Below are positions 7,711-14,750 of a stretch of 64,000 nucleotides of DNA, piece after piece; position 1 is the first letter of the stretch, and every line of letters starts with the position of its first letter. The translations under genes and the position numbers were made by a program. Origin of the DNA: Bacillota bacterium (lineage in GTDB: Bacteria > Bacillota > Bacilli > Paenibacillales > NBRC-103111). The notes beneath the pieces are model-generated. The model was not told where the DNA came from, did no database searches, and worked only from the letters and a program-made list of their open reading frames with translations. Where the stretch lies: positions 58,498 through 122,497 of the forward strand of contig JAEWGW010000024.1 in NCBI GenBank assembly GCA_023388055.1, given 5' to 3'.

Positions 7711-9534
7711 ATGAAAAAGGGAAACCTGGCTATCGCCGCAGCACTCAGCTTATCGCTTGTTGCCAGTGCCTGCACCTTAAGCACCAAAGACAAGTCGGCC
7801 GAACAGTCGGCAGCTCCTTCCGGAGCACCGGCGGATACCACTCCGGTGGATATTGAACTGCTGGCCCAAAACTCCAACGAAGCGGACGTCAACATCATCC
7901 GCGACCAGTTGGCCAAAAACGGCTTTAACGTCAAGCTTAACCTTCAGCCGGATTACGGAACCTTCAAGGCGCAGCAGGACGCCGGCAATTTCGACATTGC
8001 CATCTCCGGTTGGACTACGGTCACAGGCAACCCTGACTATGCTGTCCGCTCCCTCTTCAAAACCGGCGGCGACTACAGCATTATGTCCGATCCGGAAATC
8101 GATACCCTGATCGAAACCGCCTCTACCCAAACGCCGGAGCAATATGCCGAAACCTATAAGCAGCTGGAGCAAAAGCTGGTATTCGATAAAGCCTACATTG
8201 CGCCCTTGTACATCTCCCTGAAGTCTCAGGCCCTCAATCAGGAGGTGCTGAACAAGGATACCGTCCGCCTGTCCAAGTCCCGCTCCCTGCCTTGGGAAGC
8301 GCTGGATTTTAAGGATACCGCCAAACGGGCCAAGGACCCGATCATTCTGCAATCCACCATGCCGACTTTGACCTCCCTGGACCCCATCAAGGGTAATGAC
8401 GGCTCCATCAATATTATCAACACCAACCAATATGTCCGCCTGTTGAACCTGACCGATGACGACAAGCTGACAGCGGAAGGTTCCTTGTCCTACAACTTCG
8501 CTATTGCTGAAGGCAATTCCGAATATTACTTCATTCTCCGCGACGATATCAACTTCGCTGCCATCAAGGATAAGCTGGCTGTGGATACCGGCGAGCGTGT
8601 AGGTGCAGACGACGTAATCTTCTCCCTGCTGCGGGCCAAGGACAAGAATTCTGTTCCCAACCACCGCACCTATACCCTGCACGAGCATATTTCCAAGGTG
8701 GAGCTGGTAACCGATGCAGCAGCTCTGGAAGCTGTCAAGATTTCCGGCAGCGGCGATACCGTCAAGTCTGTCCTGGAAAAGGGACTTCCGGCGAAGATCG
8801 GAGCACTTGTCTCCGACAAGAAGGAATCCAGCAATAAGGATGGCAAATACCAGGTCGTCAAGCTGACCTCCACCAAGCCTTTCCCGCAAGTGCTGAACTA
8901 TCTGGCCCACCAATCTGCAGGCATCGTGTCCAAGAAGCAGGTGGAGGCTATCAATACCTATGATGTAGCCAAATTCGATCCCAACAAGGATATCCCGTAC
9001 GGCGATCAGAATACAGTGACAGAGGGCGCCAAGTACAACAACACCCTGTACACCAGCGGCCCATACATCCTGTCCTCCAAAACCGACTATGAAGCCAACT
9101 TCTACAAGAATCCGGGTTACATGAAGGGCACTGCCAATGAACCGAAGGTCAACAACATCAAGGTCCGTTTCATCAAGGATATGGACAGCACCCTGTCCGC
9201 ACTGCGCAGCGGCGAAATCCACCTGTTCTACAGCGTGCCGGAAAACAAGTATGATGTGGTGAAGGGCGACACCAAGCTTGCTCTGCAAACCATTCCCAGC
9301 AACGCGGTTTCCTACCTGCTGTTCAACACCAAGAACCGTGAAGTAGCCAAGAGCGCCGATCTGCGGAAGGCTGTACTGTACTCCATCAATCAGGATGAGT
9401 TCCTGGCTTACTACAAGAACAACAAGATCAAGGCCGTATCCACAGTGAGCCCGCTGGTGAAAACCGGCCTCGAAGTGAAGGCCGACCCTGCCAAGGTAAA
9501 GGACTTCCTGGCCAAGTATAAAGCAAGCAAATAA
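7711..9534 (+). CDS. Peptide-binding lipoprotein (SBP_bac_5 / DppA-OppA type), circularly permuted order
   Basis: A 607-residue lipoprotein (lipobox VASAC, Cys21). It has the elements of a family-5 peptide-binding protein, but the order is rotated. Residues 46-205 carry what is normally the C-terminal third: DQLAKNGFNVKLNL, AGNFDIAISGW, DPEIDTLIETA and KAYIAPLYISL. Residues 210-600 then carry what is normally the N-terminal two thirds: PTLTSLDPIKG, LLNLTDDDKLT, the FILRDDINF strand, TSGPYILSS, STLSALRSGEIHLF and SADLRKAVLYSINQDEFL. The end (DPAKVKDFLAKYKASK) would run directly into residue 46 of a standard member. The frame is open throughout, a GGAGGG site precedes the ATG, and it follows the permeases by 107 bases. 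The ligand is probably a peptide, but nickel or sugars are possible for this family. Confidence 0.9.
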   Translation: MKKGNLAIAAALSLSLVASACTLSTKDKSAEQSAAPSGAPADTTPVDIELLAQNSNEADVNIIRDQLAKNGFNVKLNLQPDYGTFKAQQDAGNFDIAISGWTTVTGNPDYAVRSLFKTGGDYSIMSDPEIDTLIETASTQTPEQYAETYKQLEQKLVFDKAYIAPLYISLKSQALNQEVLNKDTVRLSKSRSLPWEALDFKDTAKRAKDPIILQSTMPTLTSLDPIKGNDGSINIINTNQYVRLLNLTDDDKLTAEGSLSYNFAIAEGNSEYYFILRDDINFAAIKDKLAVDTGERVGADDVIFSLLRAKDKNSVPNHRTYTLHEHISKVELVTDAAALEAVKISGSGDTVKSVLEKGLPAKIGALVSDKKESSNKDGKYQVVKLTSTKPFPQVLNYLAHQSAGIVSKKQVEAINTYDVAKFDPNKDIPYGDQNTVTEGAKYNNTLYTSGPYILSSKTDYEANFYKNPGYMKGTANEPKVNNIKVRFIKDMDSTLSALRSGEIHLFYSVPENKYDVVKGDTKLALQTIPSNAVSYLLFNTKNREVAKSADLRKAVLYSINQDEFLAYYKNNKIKAVSTVSPLVKTGLEVKADPAKVKDFLAKYKASK

Positions 9535-9644
9535 GCCAATCCATCTGCAATGGGGCTGCGCGGCCGGTTAGCCGGAACCGGGCAGTCCCCTTTTCCATGA
9601 ATAGACCAATCCGTTATGTCCGTCAAAAAAAGGAGCGATCATCT

Positions 9645-10103
9645 ATGTCATCATCAAATAGCCATACACAGGACTTGGTCAAGCTGTCCCAATGGGATGC
9701 GCTGCTGCTGGAATCCCTGAAGGGCTACGGCTGGTCCGACGAGGAGCTGCTGCGCCGGGTCCGGGAGGGGGATGTGCCTGAGGATACCAGCGATTTCAAG
9801 TTTAACTACCAGAATCTCCTGGACACCGCGGCCGCGGATTTTGCCACTGTGGAGGCTGCGGTCCGCCAGGGTTACCGGATCAAGTTCAACACCCTGCGGG
9901 GGTTGTCCAACTGGATGCGGCTGGCGCTGAAGGCGGAGCCTGAGGTTGTGGCGGAGCCGGGCCAGGAGGCCATCCTGGTGACGCTCACGCCGGAGCAGCA
10001 CAGCGGCCTGTTGTCCGCTATCTCTTATGGCTGGACCGTCACGGCAGCAGGCGCTGCAGAGGGTGGCAGCCTGTACCGCATCGAGCCGATGGCCCGGCTG
10101 TAA
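9645..10103 (+). CDS. Hypothetical protein, last gene of the peptide transporter operon
   Basis: A 152-residue protein I do not recognise. ATG 9645 is chosen because AGGAG ends nine bases upstream; the frame is open further upstream without a good site. It has no signal peptide or membrane helix and is acidic, rich in Leu, Glu and Ala. The N-terminal half looks helical (LSQWDALLLESLKGYGWSDEELLRRV), and the C-terminal half contains LVTLTPEQHSGLLSAISYGW. It lies 110 bases after the binding-protein gene and before the operon's terminator, so it is probably co-transcribed with the transporter and may be a cytoplasmic accessory factor. No function is assigned. Confidence 0.72.
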   Translation: MSSSNSHTQDLVKLSQWDALLLESLKGYGWSDEELLRRVREGDVPEDTSDFKFNYQNLLDTAAADFATVEAAVRQGYRIKFNTLRGLSNWMRLALKAEPEVVAEPGQEAILVTLTPEQHSGLLSAISYGWTVTAAGAAEGGSLYRIEPMARL

Positions 10104-10128
10104 GAACTGGGTAATGAAATAATGTAAT

Positions 10129-10163
10129 GGAGCAGAAAACTTTCGTTTTCTGCTCCGTTTTTT
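10129..10163 (+). terminator. Rho-independent terminator of the peptide transporter operon
   Basis: A perfect 12-bp stem (10129-10140 with 10145-10156) with a TTTC loop, followed by GTTTTTTC. It lies 25 bases after the last gene of the operon. Confidence 0.93.
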
Positions 10164-10467
10164 CGGTTTGTCTGTATGGCCCGCCTTGGCATCAGTCAGA
10201 TGCCTGCCGCATTTTGATGGCCTACGCTCCTTGCCCCTCATGAACAGCGAAGCTGAACTCGAAAATCAACTATAAATTTCCTGATTCACCTAAAATAACT
10301 CATTAAACTCGGTTTTTCATATCTAATTTGCTCATTCCCCTACTGTACCCGAATTTATAGCTGAAAAATCGTGTTTAACCACTGCCTCAAGCCTAATTTG
10401 CCCATTTTATATGCGAAATTTCATGTTCACGTGTAATACGAAGTCTATAAAAAGGACTCCCTCGTCT
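10164..10467. other. Non-coding interval with an imperfect A/T-rich duplication
   Basis: No plausible gene. From about 10260 the sequence becomes A/T-rich, and two stretches (about 10324-10379 and 10391-10436) share CTAATTTGC(T/C)CATT followed by a GAAATTT- or GAATTTAT-like box and GTGT(T/A)A. This resembles a decayed intergenic repeat rather than a promoter. No convincing terminator for the minus-strand exporter operon is visible here. Confidence 0.4.
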
Positions 10468-11235
10468 TTACCTGCGGCTGGACTGGGATTTGTAGGTGCG
10501 CACGGCAAACACATAAGCGACGATCAGGATCCCCAGGCTCCAGGCCAGAGCCGCCCAGATATCATGGCCAACGGGTTGGTCCGCTAATAAGGCGCGAATG
10601 GTTTCGACAATAGAGGTGACCGGCTGGTTTTCGGCGAAGGCGCGAACAGCTGACGGCATCGTATCCGTCGGCACAAAGGCCGAGCTGATAAACGGGAGGA
10701 AGATTAACGGGTAGGAAAATGCGGTGGCGCCCTCCATGGAGTTGGCGGATAATCCGGCGATGGCAGCGACCCAAGTCAACGCCAGTGTAAACAGCACCAG
10801 GATGCCGGCGACAGCAAGCCAGGACAATATCCCGGCGGATGAACGGAAGCCCATAATGAGCGCTACAAGAATGATGACGGCAACGGATATGACGTTGGAT
10901 ACCACCGAGGTCAGTACATGCCCCCACAGCACGGAGGAGCGGGCAACCGGCATGGAGTGGAAACGTTCGATGATGCCCCGCTGCTTATCCTGAAACAGGC
11001 GGTAAGACGTATAAGAGATGCCGCTTGCTATGGCAATCAGCAGAATACCGGGCAGCAGGTAATTCACATAGTTGTCCGCCCCGCTTTGGATGGCGCCGCC
11101 CAGAACATACACGAACAGCAGCATCATGGCAATCGGCGTAATGCAAACCGTGAAGATGGTGTCCACACTCCGCATAATATGGCGCATGGAGCGCCCGAGC
11201 ATAACGCCCATATCGCTTAGAAAATACTCGTTCAT
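10468..11235 (-). CDS. ABC-2 type exporter permease (DrrB-like)
   Basis: A 255-residue membrane protein of the ABC-2 family with about six helices. It starts with a short cytoplasmic amphipathic stretch (SDMGVMLGRSMRHIMRS) and contains the family segment ISYTSYRLFQDKQRGIIERFHSMPVARSSVLWGH. It should form the channel of a drug or lipid exporter together with the ATPase encoded just upstream. The two genes overlap by four bases (ATGA), so they are translationally coupled. The substrate is unknown; DrrB relatives export daunorubicin-like drugs, but the regulator context only says that something inducible by ligand is exported. Confidence 0.92.
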   Translation of the reverse strand: MNEYFLSDMGVMLGRSMRHIMRSVDTIFTVCITPIAMMLLFVYVLGGAIQSGADNYVNYLLPGILLIAIASGISYTSYRLFQDKQRGIIERFHSMPVARSSVLWGHVLTSVVSNVISVAVIILVALIMGFRSSAGILSWLAVAGILVLFTLALTWVAAIAGLSANSMEGATAFSYPLIFLPFISSAFVPTDTMPSAVRAFAENQPVTSIVETIRALLADQPVGHDIWAALAWSLGILIVAYVFAVRTYKSQSSRR

Positions 11236-11999
11236 CGTGTCATAACCTCCTTTTTGCCGGTGATGGCGAGGAAAATTTCCTCAAGTGTGGGCTGCTTCTC
11301 CACGTACTCCGTCTTGGCCGGGGGAAACCGCTTTTTCAGCTCCTCCAGGGTGCCATTGGCAATAATCCGGCCCTCATGCAGGATGGCGATCCGGTTGGCC
11401 AGCTGCTCCGCCTCCTCCAAATACTGCGTGGTCAGGAAGACCGTCGTGCCTCCGTCGGCCAGCTCCTTCACCAGCCTCCAGGTCTCTAAACGCGCCTCAG
11501 GGTCCAGCCCGGTAGTCGGTTCGTCGAGGAAAATGAGCTGCGGTTTTCCGATCAGGCTCATGGCGATATCCAGCCTGCGGCGCATGCCGCCGGAATAGGT
11601 GGAGGCTCTGCGGTCGGCAGCAGCGGTCAAGCCGAAGCGGACCAGCAGCTCCTCCGCAACCTGCCGGGGCTTCTCCACATGCCGCAGCTTGGCAATCATA
11701 ATCAGGTTCTCCCGGCCCGTTAATATTTCGTCCACGGCGGCGAACTGTCCCGTCAGGCTGATGGACTGCCGGACTTGGTCGGGCTTTGACGCGACGTCAA
11801 AGCCGTTGACAACGGCGGTGCCGCCGTCCTGCTTCAGCAGCGTGCTCAAGATTTTGATCACCGTCGTTTTGCCCGCGCCGTTGGAGCCCAGCAGGGCAAA
11901 AATATCGCCCCGCCCCACCTGGAAATCAACATCCTTCAGAACCTCCGTGGTTTTGTAGGATTTTTTTAACCCCTTTACCTGAATGGCGATGTCGGTCAT
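11232..11999 (-). CDS. ABC exporter ATPase (DrrA-like)
   Basis: A 255-residue ABC ATPase. Visible motifs: Walker A LLGSNGAGKTT near residue 40, signature YSGGMRRRLD near 140, Walker B LIFLDEPTTGLDP near 160 and the switch His in TTQYLEEAEQL. The C-terminus (VEKQPTLEEIFLAITG) is the DrrA-type tail. The start at 11999 is chosen because GGAGG lies ten bases upstream and the ATG overlaps the stop of the preceding DUF1048 gene (ATGA); the frame stays open further upstream only by chance. It powers the permease encoded immediately downstream. Confidence 0.93.
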   Translation of the reverse strand: MTDIAIQVKGLKKSYKTTEVLKDVDFQVGRGDIFALLGSNGAGKTTVIKILSTLLKQDGGTAVVNGFDVASKPDQVRQSISLTGQFAAVDEILTGRENLIMIAKLRHVEKPRQVAEELLVRFGLTAAADRRASTYSGGMRRRLDIAMSLIGKPQLIFLDEPTTGLDPEARLETWRLVKELADGGTTVFLTTQYLEEAEQLANRIAILHEGRIIANGTLEELKKRFPPAKTEYVEKQPTLEEIFLAITGKKEVMTR

Positions 12000-12349
12000 T
12001 TGGCGCCGTCCTCCTTTCCGAATTTGCTCATCATGTCCTGGTTCAGCTTGTGGCGGAGGCCGTCGGTCCATTTGGTGGTATCGCGCAGAAACTCATCGCA
12101 GAACCCGACCACATCCTCGCCCGTCAGTTCGAGTACATGTCTGCCCTCCGCTGCGCCGGCTTCAAACAGCTCGATCAATTCAAGCTGCGCCTTCAGCATG
12201 TGGGAGCCGTCCCCTCCGGCGAGATTCCACATGTAATCATGAATTTTTTTGAACACGAACCGGTAATCCTCCGGCAGAGTTTCCGCCCGGGCCATTTGCT
12301 CCTTATATTCTCTTTTTTCACCCATTAATTTTTTGATAAGCTCCAGCAT
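11996..12349 (-). CDS. DUF1048 family protein, copy 2
   Basis: A 117-residue helical cytoplasmic protein of the DUF1048 family. It is a paralogue of the product of the gene directly upstream: both share LPEDYRF.F.KI..YM, an (E/D)L.EA.AAEG segment and LE.TG.DV..F.DEF. The ATG at 12349 is preferred over a GTG nine bases upstream because GGGGAG is well spaced and MLELIKKLMG aligns with the paralogue's start. It overlaps the upstream stop by one base (TGATG) and the ATPase start by four. DUF1048 genes commonly lie between PadR regulators and DrrAB exporters; their biochemical role is not established. Confidence 0.85.
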   Translation of the reverse strand: MLELIKKLMGEKREYKEQMARAETLPEDYRFVFKKIHDYMWNLAGGDGSHMLKAQLELIELFEAGAAEGRHVLELTGEDVVGFCDEFLRDTTKWTDGLRHKLNQDMMSKFGKEDGAK

Positions 12350-12726
12350 CAGCGCCACTCCCCGTTTTTATTCAATTTGTCCATAATCTCTTGATTCAGC
12401 TTCTCCCGCGGCGCTGCCTTATGGGAACTGGCCGCACGCATAAACTCATCGCTGAAGCGGCCCACATCGCTGCCTGTAACCTCAAGCACCGGCTTGCCCT
12501 CCGCCGCGCTTGCTTCCAATAACTCTACTAAGTCAGTAAACATGGTCAAGTCAGTGAATACCGTCATATCTCCGCTGGGAGAACCAACGGAAAACATATA
12601 ATGCCGGATCTTGCGGAACGCAAACCGGTAATCCTCGGGCAGGGCATTCACCCGCTTCATGAGCTGCTTGTAGGCCCGCTTTTCCTCCAAATCGCCGATG
12701 AGCAATTTAATAATGGAATCCAGCAT
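12349..12726 (-). CDS. DUF1048 family protein, copy 1
   Basis: A 125-residue helical cytoplasmic protein, MLDSIIKLLIGDLEEKRAYK at the N-terminus, with the family core LPEDYRFAFRKIRHYMF and the C-terminal LEVTGSDVGRFSDEF. It differs from its downstream paralogue by an insert around residues 52-62 that contains a short internal repeat (TVFTDLTMFTDLVELLEA). A strong AAGGAGGGG site overlaps the end of the padR gene, whose stop is one base before this ATG. It is co-transcribed with the regulator and exporter. Two adjacent copies point to a local gene duplication. Confidence 0.85.
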   Translation of the reverse strand: MLDSIIKLLIGDLEEKRAYKQLMKRVNALPEDYRFAFRKIRHYMFSVGSPSGDMTVFTDLTMFTDLVELLEASAAEGKPVLEVTGSDVGRFSDEFMRAASSHKAAPREKLNQEIMDKLNKNGEWR

Positions 12727-12727
12727 G

Positions 12728-13057
12728 TCACGGCCCCTCCTTTAGCTGCTTGATTTTTGATGCGACGAACTCCCACTTTTCCCAGAACTTCTGAAGCTCC
12801 TCACGTCCCGCTTCATTAAGCGAGAAGAACTTCCGCGGCGGACCCATGTCCGAGGGTTTTTTGGCGACCTCCACCAGCTTGCTTTTTTCCAGCCGGATCA
12901 AAATAGTGTATACCGTGCCCTCCACCACATCGGTAAAACCGAGGGCGTTCAGCTGCCGTGTAATTTCGTATCCGTAGGTTTCTTGGCGGCTTATAATTTC
13001 AAGGATACAGCCCTCCAGCACACCCTTGAGCATTTCCGTCAGGTTCTCCAGCGTCAT
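12728..13057 (-). CDS. PadR family transcriptional regulator of the exporter operon
   Basis: A 109-residue winged-helix repressor of the PadR family: MLKGVLEGCILEIISRQETYGYEI is the typical first helices, GTVYTILIRLEKSKLVE the recognition helix and wing. The start at 13057 (MTLENLTEMLKG) matches the usual N-terminus and follows AAGGAG; the frame continues to 13090. It is the first gene of the operon with two DUF1048 genes and a DrrAB exporter, so it probably represses this operon until a compound binds. The repeated sequence at 13089-13134 is the likely operator. Confidence 0.9.
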   Translation of the reverse strand: MTLENLTEMLKGVLEGCILEIISRQETYGYEITRQLNALGFTDVVEGTVYTILIRLEKSKLVEVAKKPSDMGPPRKFFSLNEAGREELQKFWEKWEFVASKIKQLKEGP

Positions 13058-13088
13058 CCACTCCTTGCTATTCTGTATTACTGGTATC

Positions 13089-13134
13089 AAGTATCACTTA
13101 CTACCACTATAAAGTATCACGTAGTACTACCGTT
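13089..13134 (-). promoter_or_regulatory. Candidate PadR operator: 23-bp tandem direct repeat
   Basis: Two adjacent 23-bp units, each beginning AAGTATCAC (13089 and 13112) and each containing an ACTACC-like core, lie just upstream of the padR start. The 23-bp period is close to two helical turns, so two repressor dimers could bind the same face. The position fits autoregulation; a clear -35/-10 pair is not obvious. Confidence 0.55.
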
Positions 13135-13169
13135 GTCAACGGTGAATTTGCAAAGGCTTGCCAACCGGA

Positions 13170-13197
13170 ACATCCGCCCAGACGGCCGCATACACTA
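13170..13197 (+). promoter_or_regulatory. Sigma-K-like promoter of the gerP-like cluster
   Basis: AC at 13170-13171, 17 bases, then CATACACTA at 13189-13197, which fits the sigma-K -10 consensus CATANNNTA exactly. It lies 60 bases before the first gerP-like gene. The gerP operon of Bacillus is transcribed in the mother cell by sigma-K, so site and gene function agree. Confidence 0.7.
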
Positions 13198-13257
13198 CGG
13201 CATGAATACTCCGGCAGGCAGTTCCAGGCTGCTGCCCGAAAGACAGAAGGTGGAACC

Positions 13258-13500
13258 TTGTGCCCGAATGTGTACAACATTTTTAACATCCGCATCAATA
13301 ATGTGTCCAACGGCGGGGCTGTCAATTTTGGCGACAATCTGTTCAGCAACAATGCCGCCAACCAGAAGGCGGTAGGGGGCAACACCATCATGGGCGATGC
13401 CAGCCCGTCTCTGAATGTGGACAATAACCTGGTTAACGATCCGGACGGCGAGGATCAGCCCACCAATGCCATGAACAATGGCGTGATCGATAATATTTAG
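13258..13500 (+). CDS. GerPA/GerPF-family spore protein
   Basis: An 80-residue protein of the GerPA/GerPF family, needed in Bacillus for passage of germinants through the spore coat. The family pattern is a short beta-rich N-terminus with GG.V.FGD (here NGGAVNFGDNLF), an Asn/Gly-rich middle and a C-terminal ..NDPD..DQP segment. The first codon is probably TTG 13258, four bases after GAAGGTGG; a GTG at 13270 is possible. It is the first of three gerP-like genes behind a sigma-K-like promoter. Expected location: inner spore coat. Confidence 0.75.
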   Translation: MCPNVYNIFNIRINNVSNGGAVNFGDNLFSNNAANQKAVGGNTIMGDASPSLNVDNNLVNDPDGEDQPTNAMNNGVIDNI

Positions 13501-13559
13501 CGCATGCTTGAAAAGCATGCTTTTCCCGGCAGCAGAAAAGCTCCCAGGAGGCGGCAACC

Positions 13560-13892
13560 ATGAACTTCTACATCCATAACATTAAAGTGAATTCCATCGC
13601 CAGCATCGGGTCGCTGAATATTGGCAACACCATTCTCACCCGGAACCAATCCACGGTCATCACCCAGACCAGCGGGGATGACCAGCAGGCCGGCGGCACT
13701 CAGTCAGCAGGTGCCTTGGAGCCGATTGCAGCCGGAGGCGCCATAGGAGCGGCGGAGGATGACAGCCATGGCGGCGAAGTGGAGGAGGAGTCCCCGGGCG
13801 GCTTCGTCCAGACTCAGGGCTCTTCCTATACGCCGGACAGCGGACAGCAGAATTATGGGGTATCCGCCGGTGAACCCCCGGCTTGGAGGTGA
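13560..13892 (+). CDS. GerPB-like spore protein
   Basis: A 110-residue protein. The N-terminus MNFYIHNIKVNSIASIGSLN matches the start of GerPB (MNFYI followed by strands about germination and a ..S.G.LQIG segment). From residue 40 on it is a low-complexity Gly/Ser/Glu/Gln tail without recognisable fold. AGGAGG is well placed before the ATG. It lies 59 bases after the GerPA/PF-like gene and immediately before the GerPC-like gene, so the three should be co-transcribed in the mother cell. Function by analogy: coat permeability to germinants. Confidence 0.75.
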   Translation: MNFYIHNIKVNSIASIGSLNIGNTILTRNQSTVITQTSGDDQQAGGTQSAGALEPIAAGGAIGAAEDDSHGGEVEEESPGGFVQTQGSSYTPDSGQQNYGVSAGEPPAWR

Positions 13893-13896
13893 GTGT

Positions 13897-14283
13897 ATGT
13901 ATGCAGCGTATGGTGCCCCGCAGGGGGAGCAGCTGGCCTGGCAGCAATGGGCGCATGGCCTGATGCAGCGCAACGAATGGCTGGAGAAACGCCAGTCGGA
14001 GCTGGAGGCCCGCTTTTTGCGGATGGAGGAGCGGCTGCGGCAGCTAGAGGAGGCCAACCGGCTTCTGAAGGAGCAGGTGGAGGCGGTGAAGCCTGTTCAA
14101 TACGGCAACATTACGTACAAGGTGCAGGAGCTGCATGTGAATGAGCTGACCGGCACGTTGAATATTGGGTTGACCTCCTTGGCCGATGAAGGGCAGTTGA
14201 AGACCATGATGGAGCAGATGAAGCTGGACGGGCAGGAGCTGCAGATTCCCGGCAGCCAACCGGTGGCAGATTCTTCGGGATAG
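13897..14283 (+). CDS. GerPC-like spore protein, short form
   Basis: A 128-residue protein. Residues 18-66 form a clear coiled coil (QRNEWLEKRQSELEARFLRM, then EERLRQLEEANRLLKEQVEA), followed by the GerPC core YGNITYKVQELHVNELTGTLNIGLT. GerPC of Bacillus is about 200 residues, so the C-terminal part is missing or much reduced here; the frame ends in an ordinary stop with no sign of frameshift. Start 13897 is set by GGAGGT six bases upstream. It is the last gene of this cluster; gerPD and gerPE are not present in the window. Confidence 0.8.
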   Translation: MYAAYGAPQGEQLAWQQWAHGLMQRNEWLEKRQSELEARFLRMEERLRQLEEANRLLKEQVEAVKPVQYGNITYKVQELHVNELTGTLNIGLTSLADEGQLKTMMEQMKLDGQELQIPGSQPVADSSG

Positions 14284-14361
14284 CCACGTTCTGGCCTTCT
14301 CCTTTATAATAGATACAGATTAAGAGAGAACTGTGTCTTCCCCAAAAAAGGAGAGAGAACC

Positions 14362-14730
14362 ATGGCCTACCGGATCGCCGTCGGCACAAGCGACGAAGTG
14401 GAGATTGACCAGCATTTTGGAAGCAGCAGACAATTTGTGGTGTATGAAATTTCCGGGGATGGCGCCATTACCCGGCTGGAGGCGCGGCGTAATGAGACGG
14501 ACGGGGTGATGGGGCAGCATCAGGAGGACCGTCTGCGCCGGACCGCAGCCTTGATTGAGGATTGCGGTCTGGTTCTCGTCAGCCATATCGGACCGGGTGC
14601 GGTCAATTTGCTGAAGCAAATGGGCATCGATGCCCAGATCGGCGAGGGACCGGTTGATGCGGCGCTGGCCAAGCTTCTGCGTTTCCGCAAACGGTTTATG
14701 GGCGGACGGCAGGAATCCACAGAGGAATGA
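14362..14730 (+). CDS. NifX/NifB-like dinitrogenase iron-molybdenum cofactor domain protein
   Basis: A 122-residue cytoplasmic protein made only of the DiNase_FeMo-co domain (NifX, NafY and the C-terminus of NifB). Visible pattern: RIAVGTSDEVEIDQHFGSSRQFVVYEI at the N-terminus, with the conserved His of DxHFG, and the Rossmann-like ALIEDCGLVLVSHIGPGAVNLLKQMGI. Stand-alone copies occur widely in bacteria without nitrogenase, and their function is not settled; no nif genes are visible here. AAGGAGAG precedes the ATG, and a TATAAT at 14305-14310 may be its -10 box. The downstream exonuclease gene begins 20 bases after its stop, so they may share a transcript. Confidence 0.85.
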   Translation: MAYRIAVGTSDEVEIDQHFGSSRQFVVYEISGDGAITRLEARRNETDGVMGQHQEDRLRRTAALIEDCGLVLVSHIGPGAVNLLKQMGIDAQIGEGPVDAALAKLLRFRKRFMGGRQESTEE

Positions 14731-14750
14731 CAACAAAGGAGCCAGAGTCT

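Noticed and set aside
7777..9288. Long minus-strand open frame opposite the peptide-binding protein gene
   Set aside because: It is the antisense shadow of a clearly coding gene; no ribosome site, no family resemblance, composition Val/Gly/Gln-rich as expected from the reverse frame.
7711..9534. The unusual binding protein as a frameshifted pseudogene or two partial genes
   Set aside because: One uninterrupted frame with signal peptide and ribosome site; the two parts complement each other without overlap, which fits permutation and not decay.
10391..10467. Terminator for the DrrAB exporter operon
   Set aside because: Only a three- to six-base imperfect stem can be drawn after the stop at 10468; too weak to call.
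14362..14730. Nitrogen-fixation gene
   Set aside because: Stand-alone NifX/NifB-like domains are common in non-fixers, and no nif gene is nearby.
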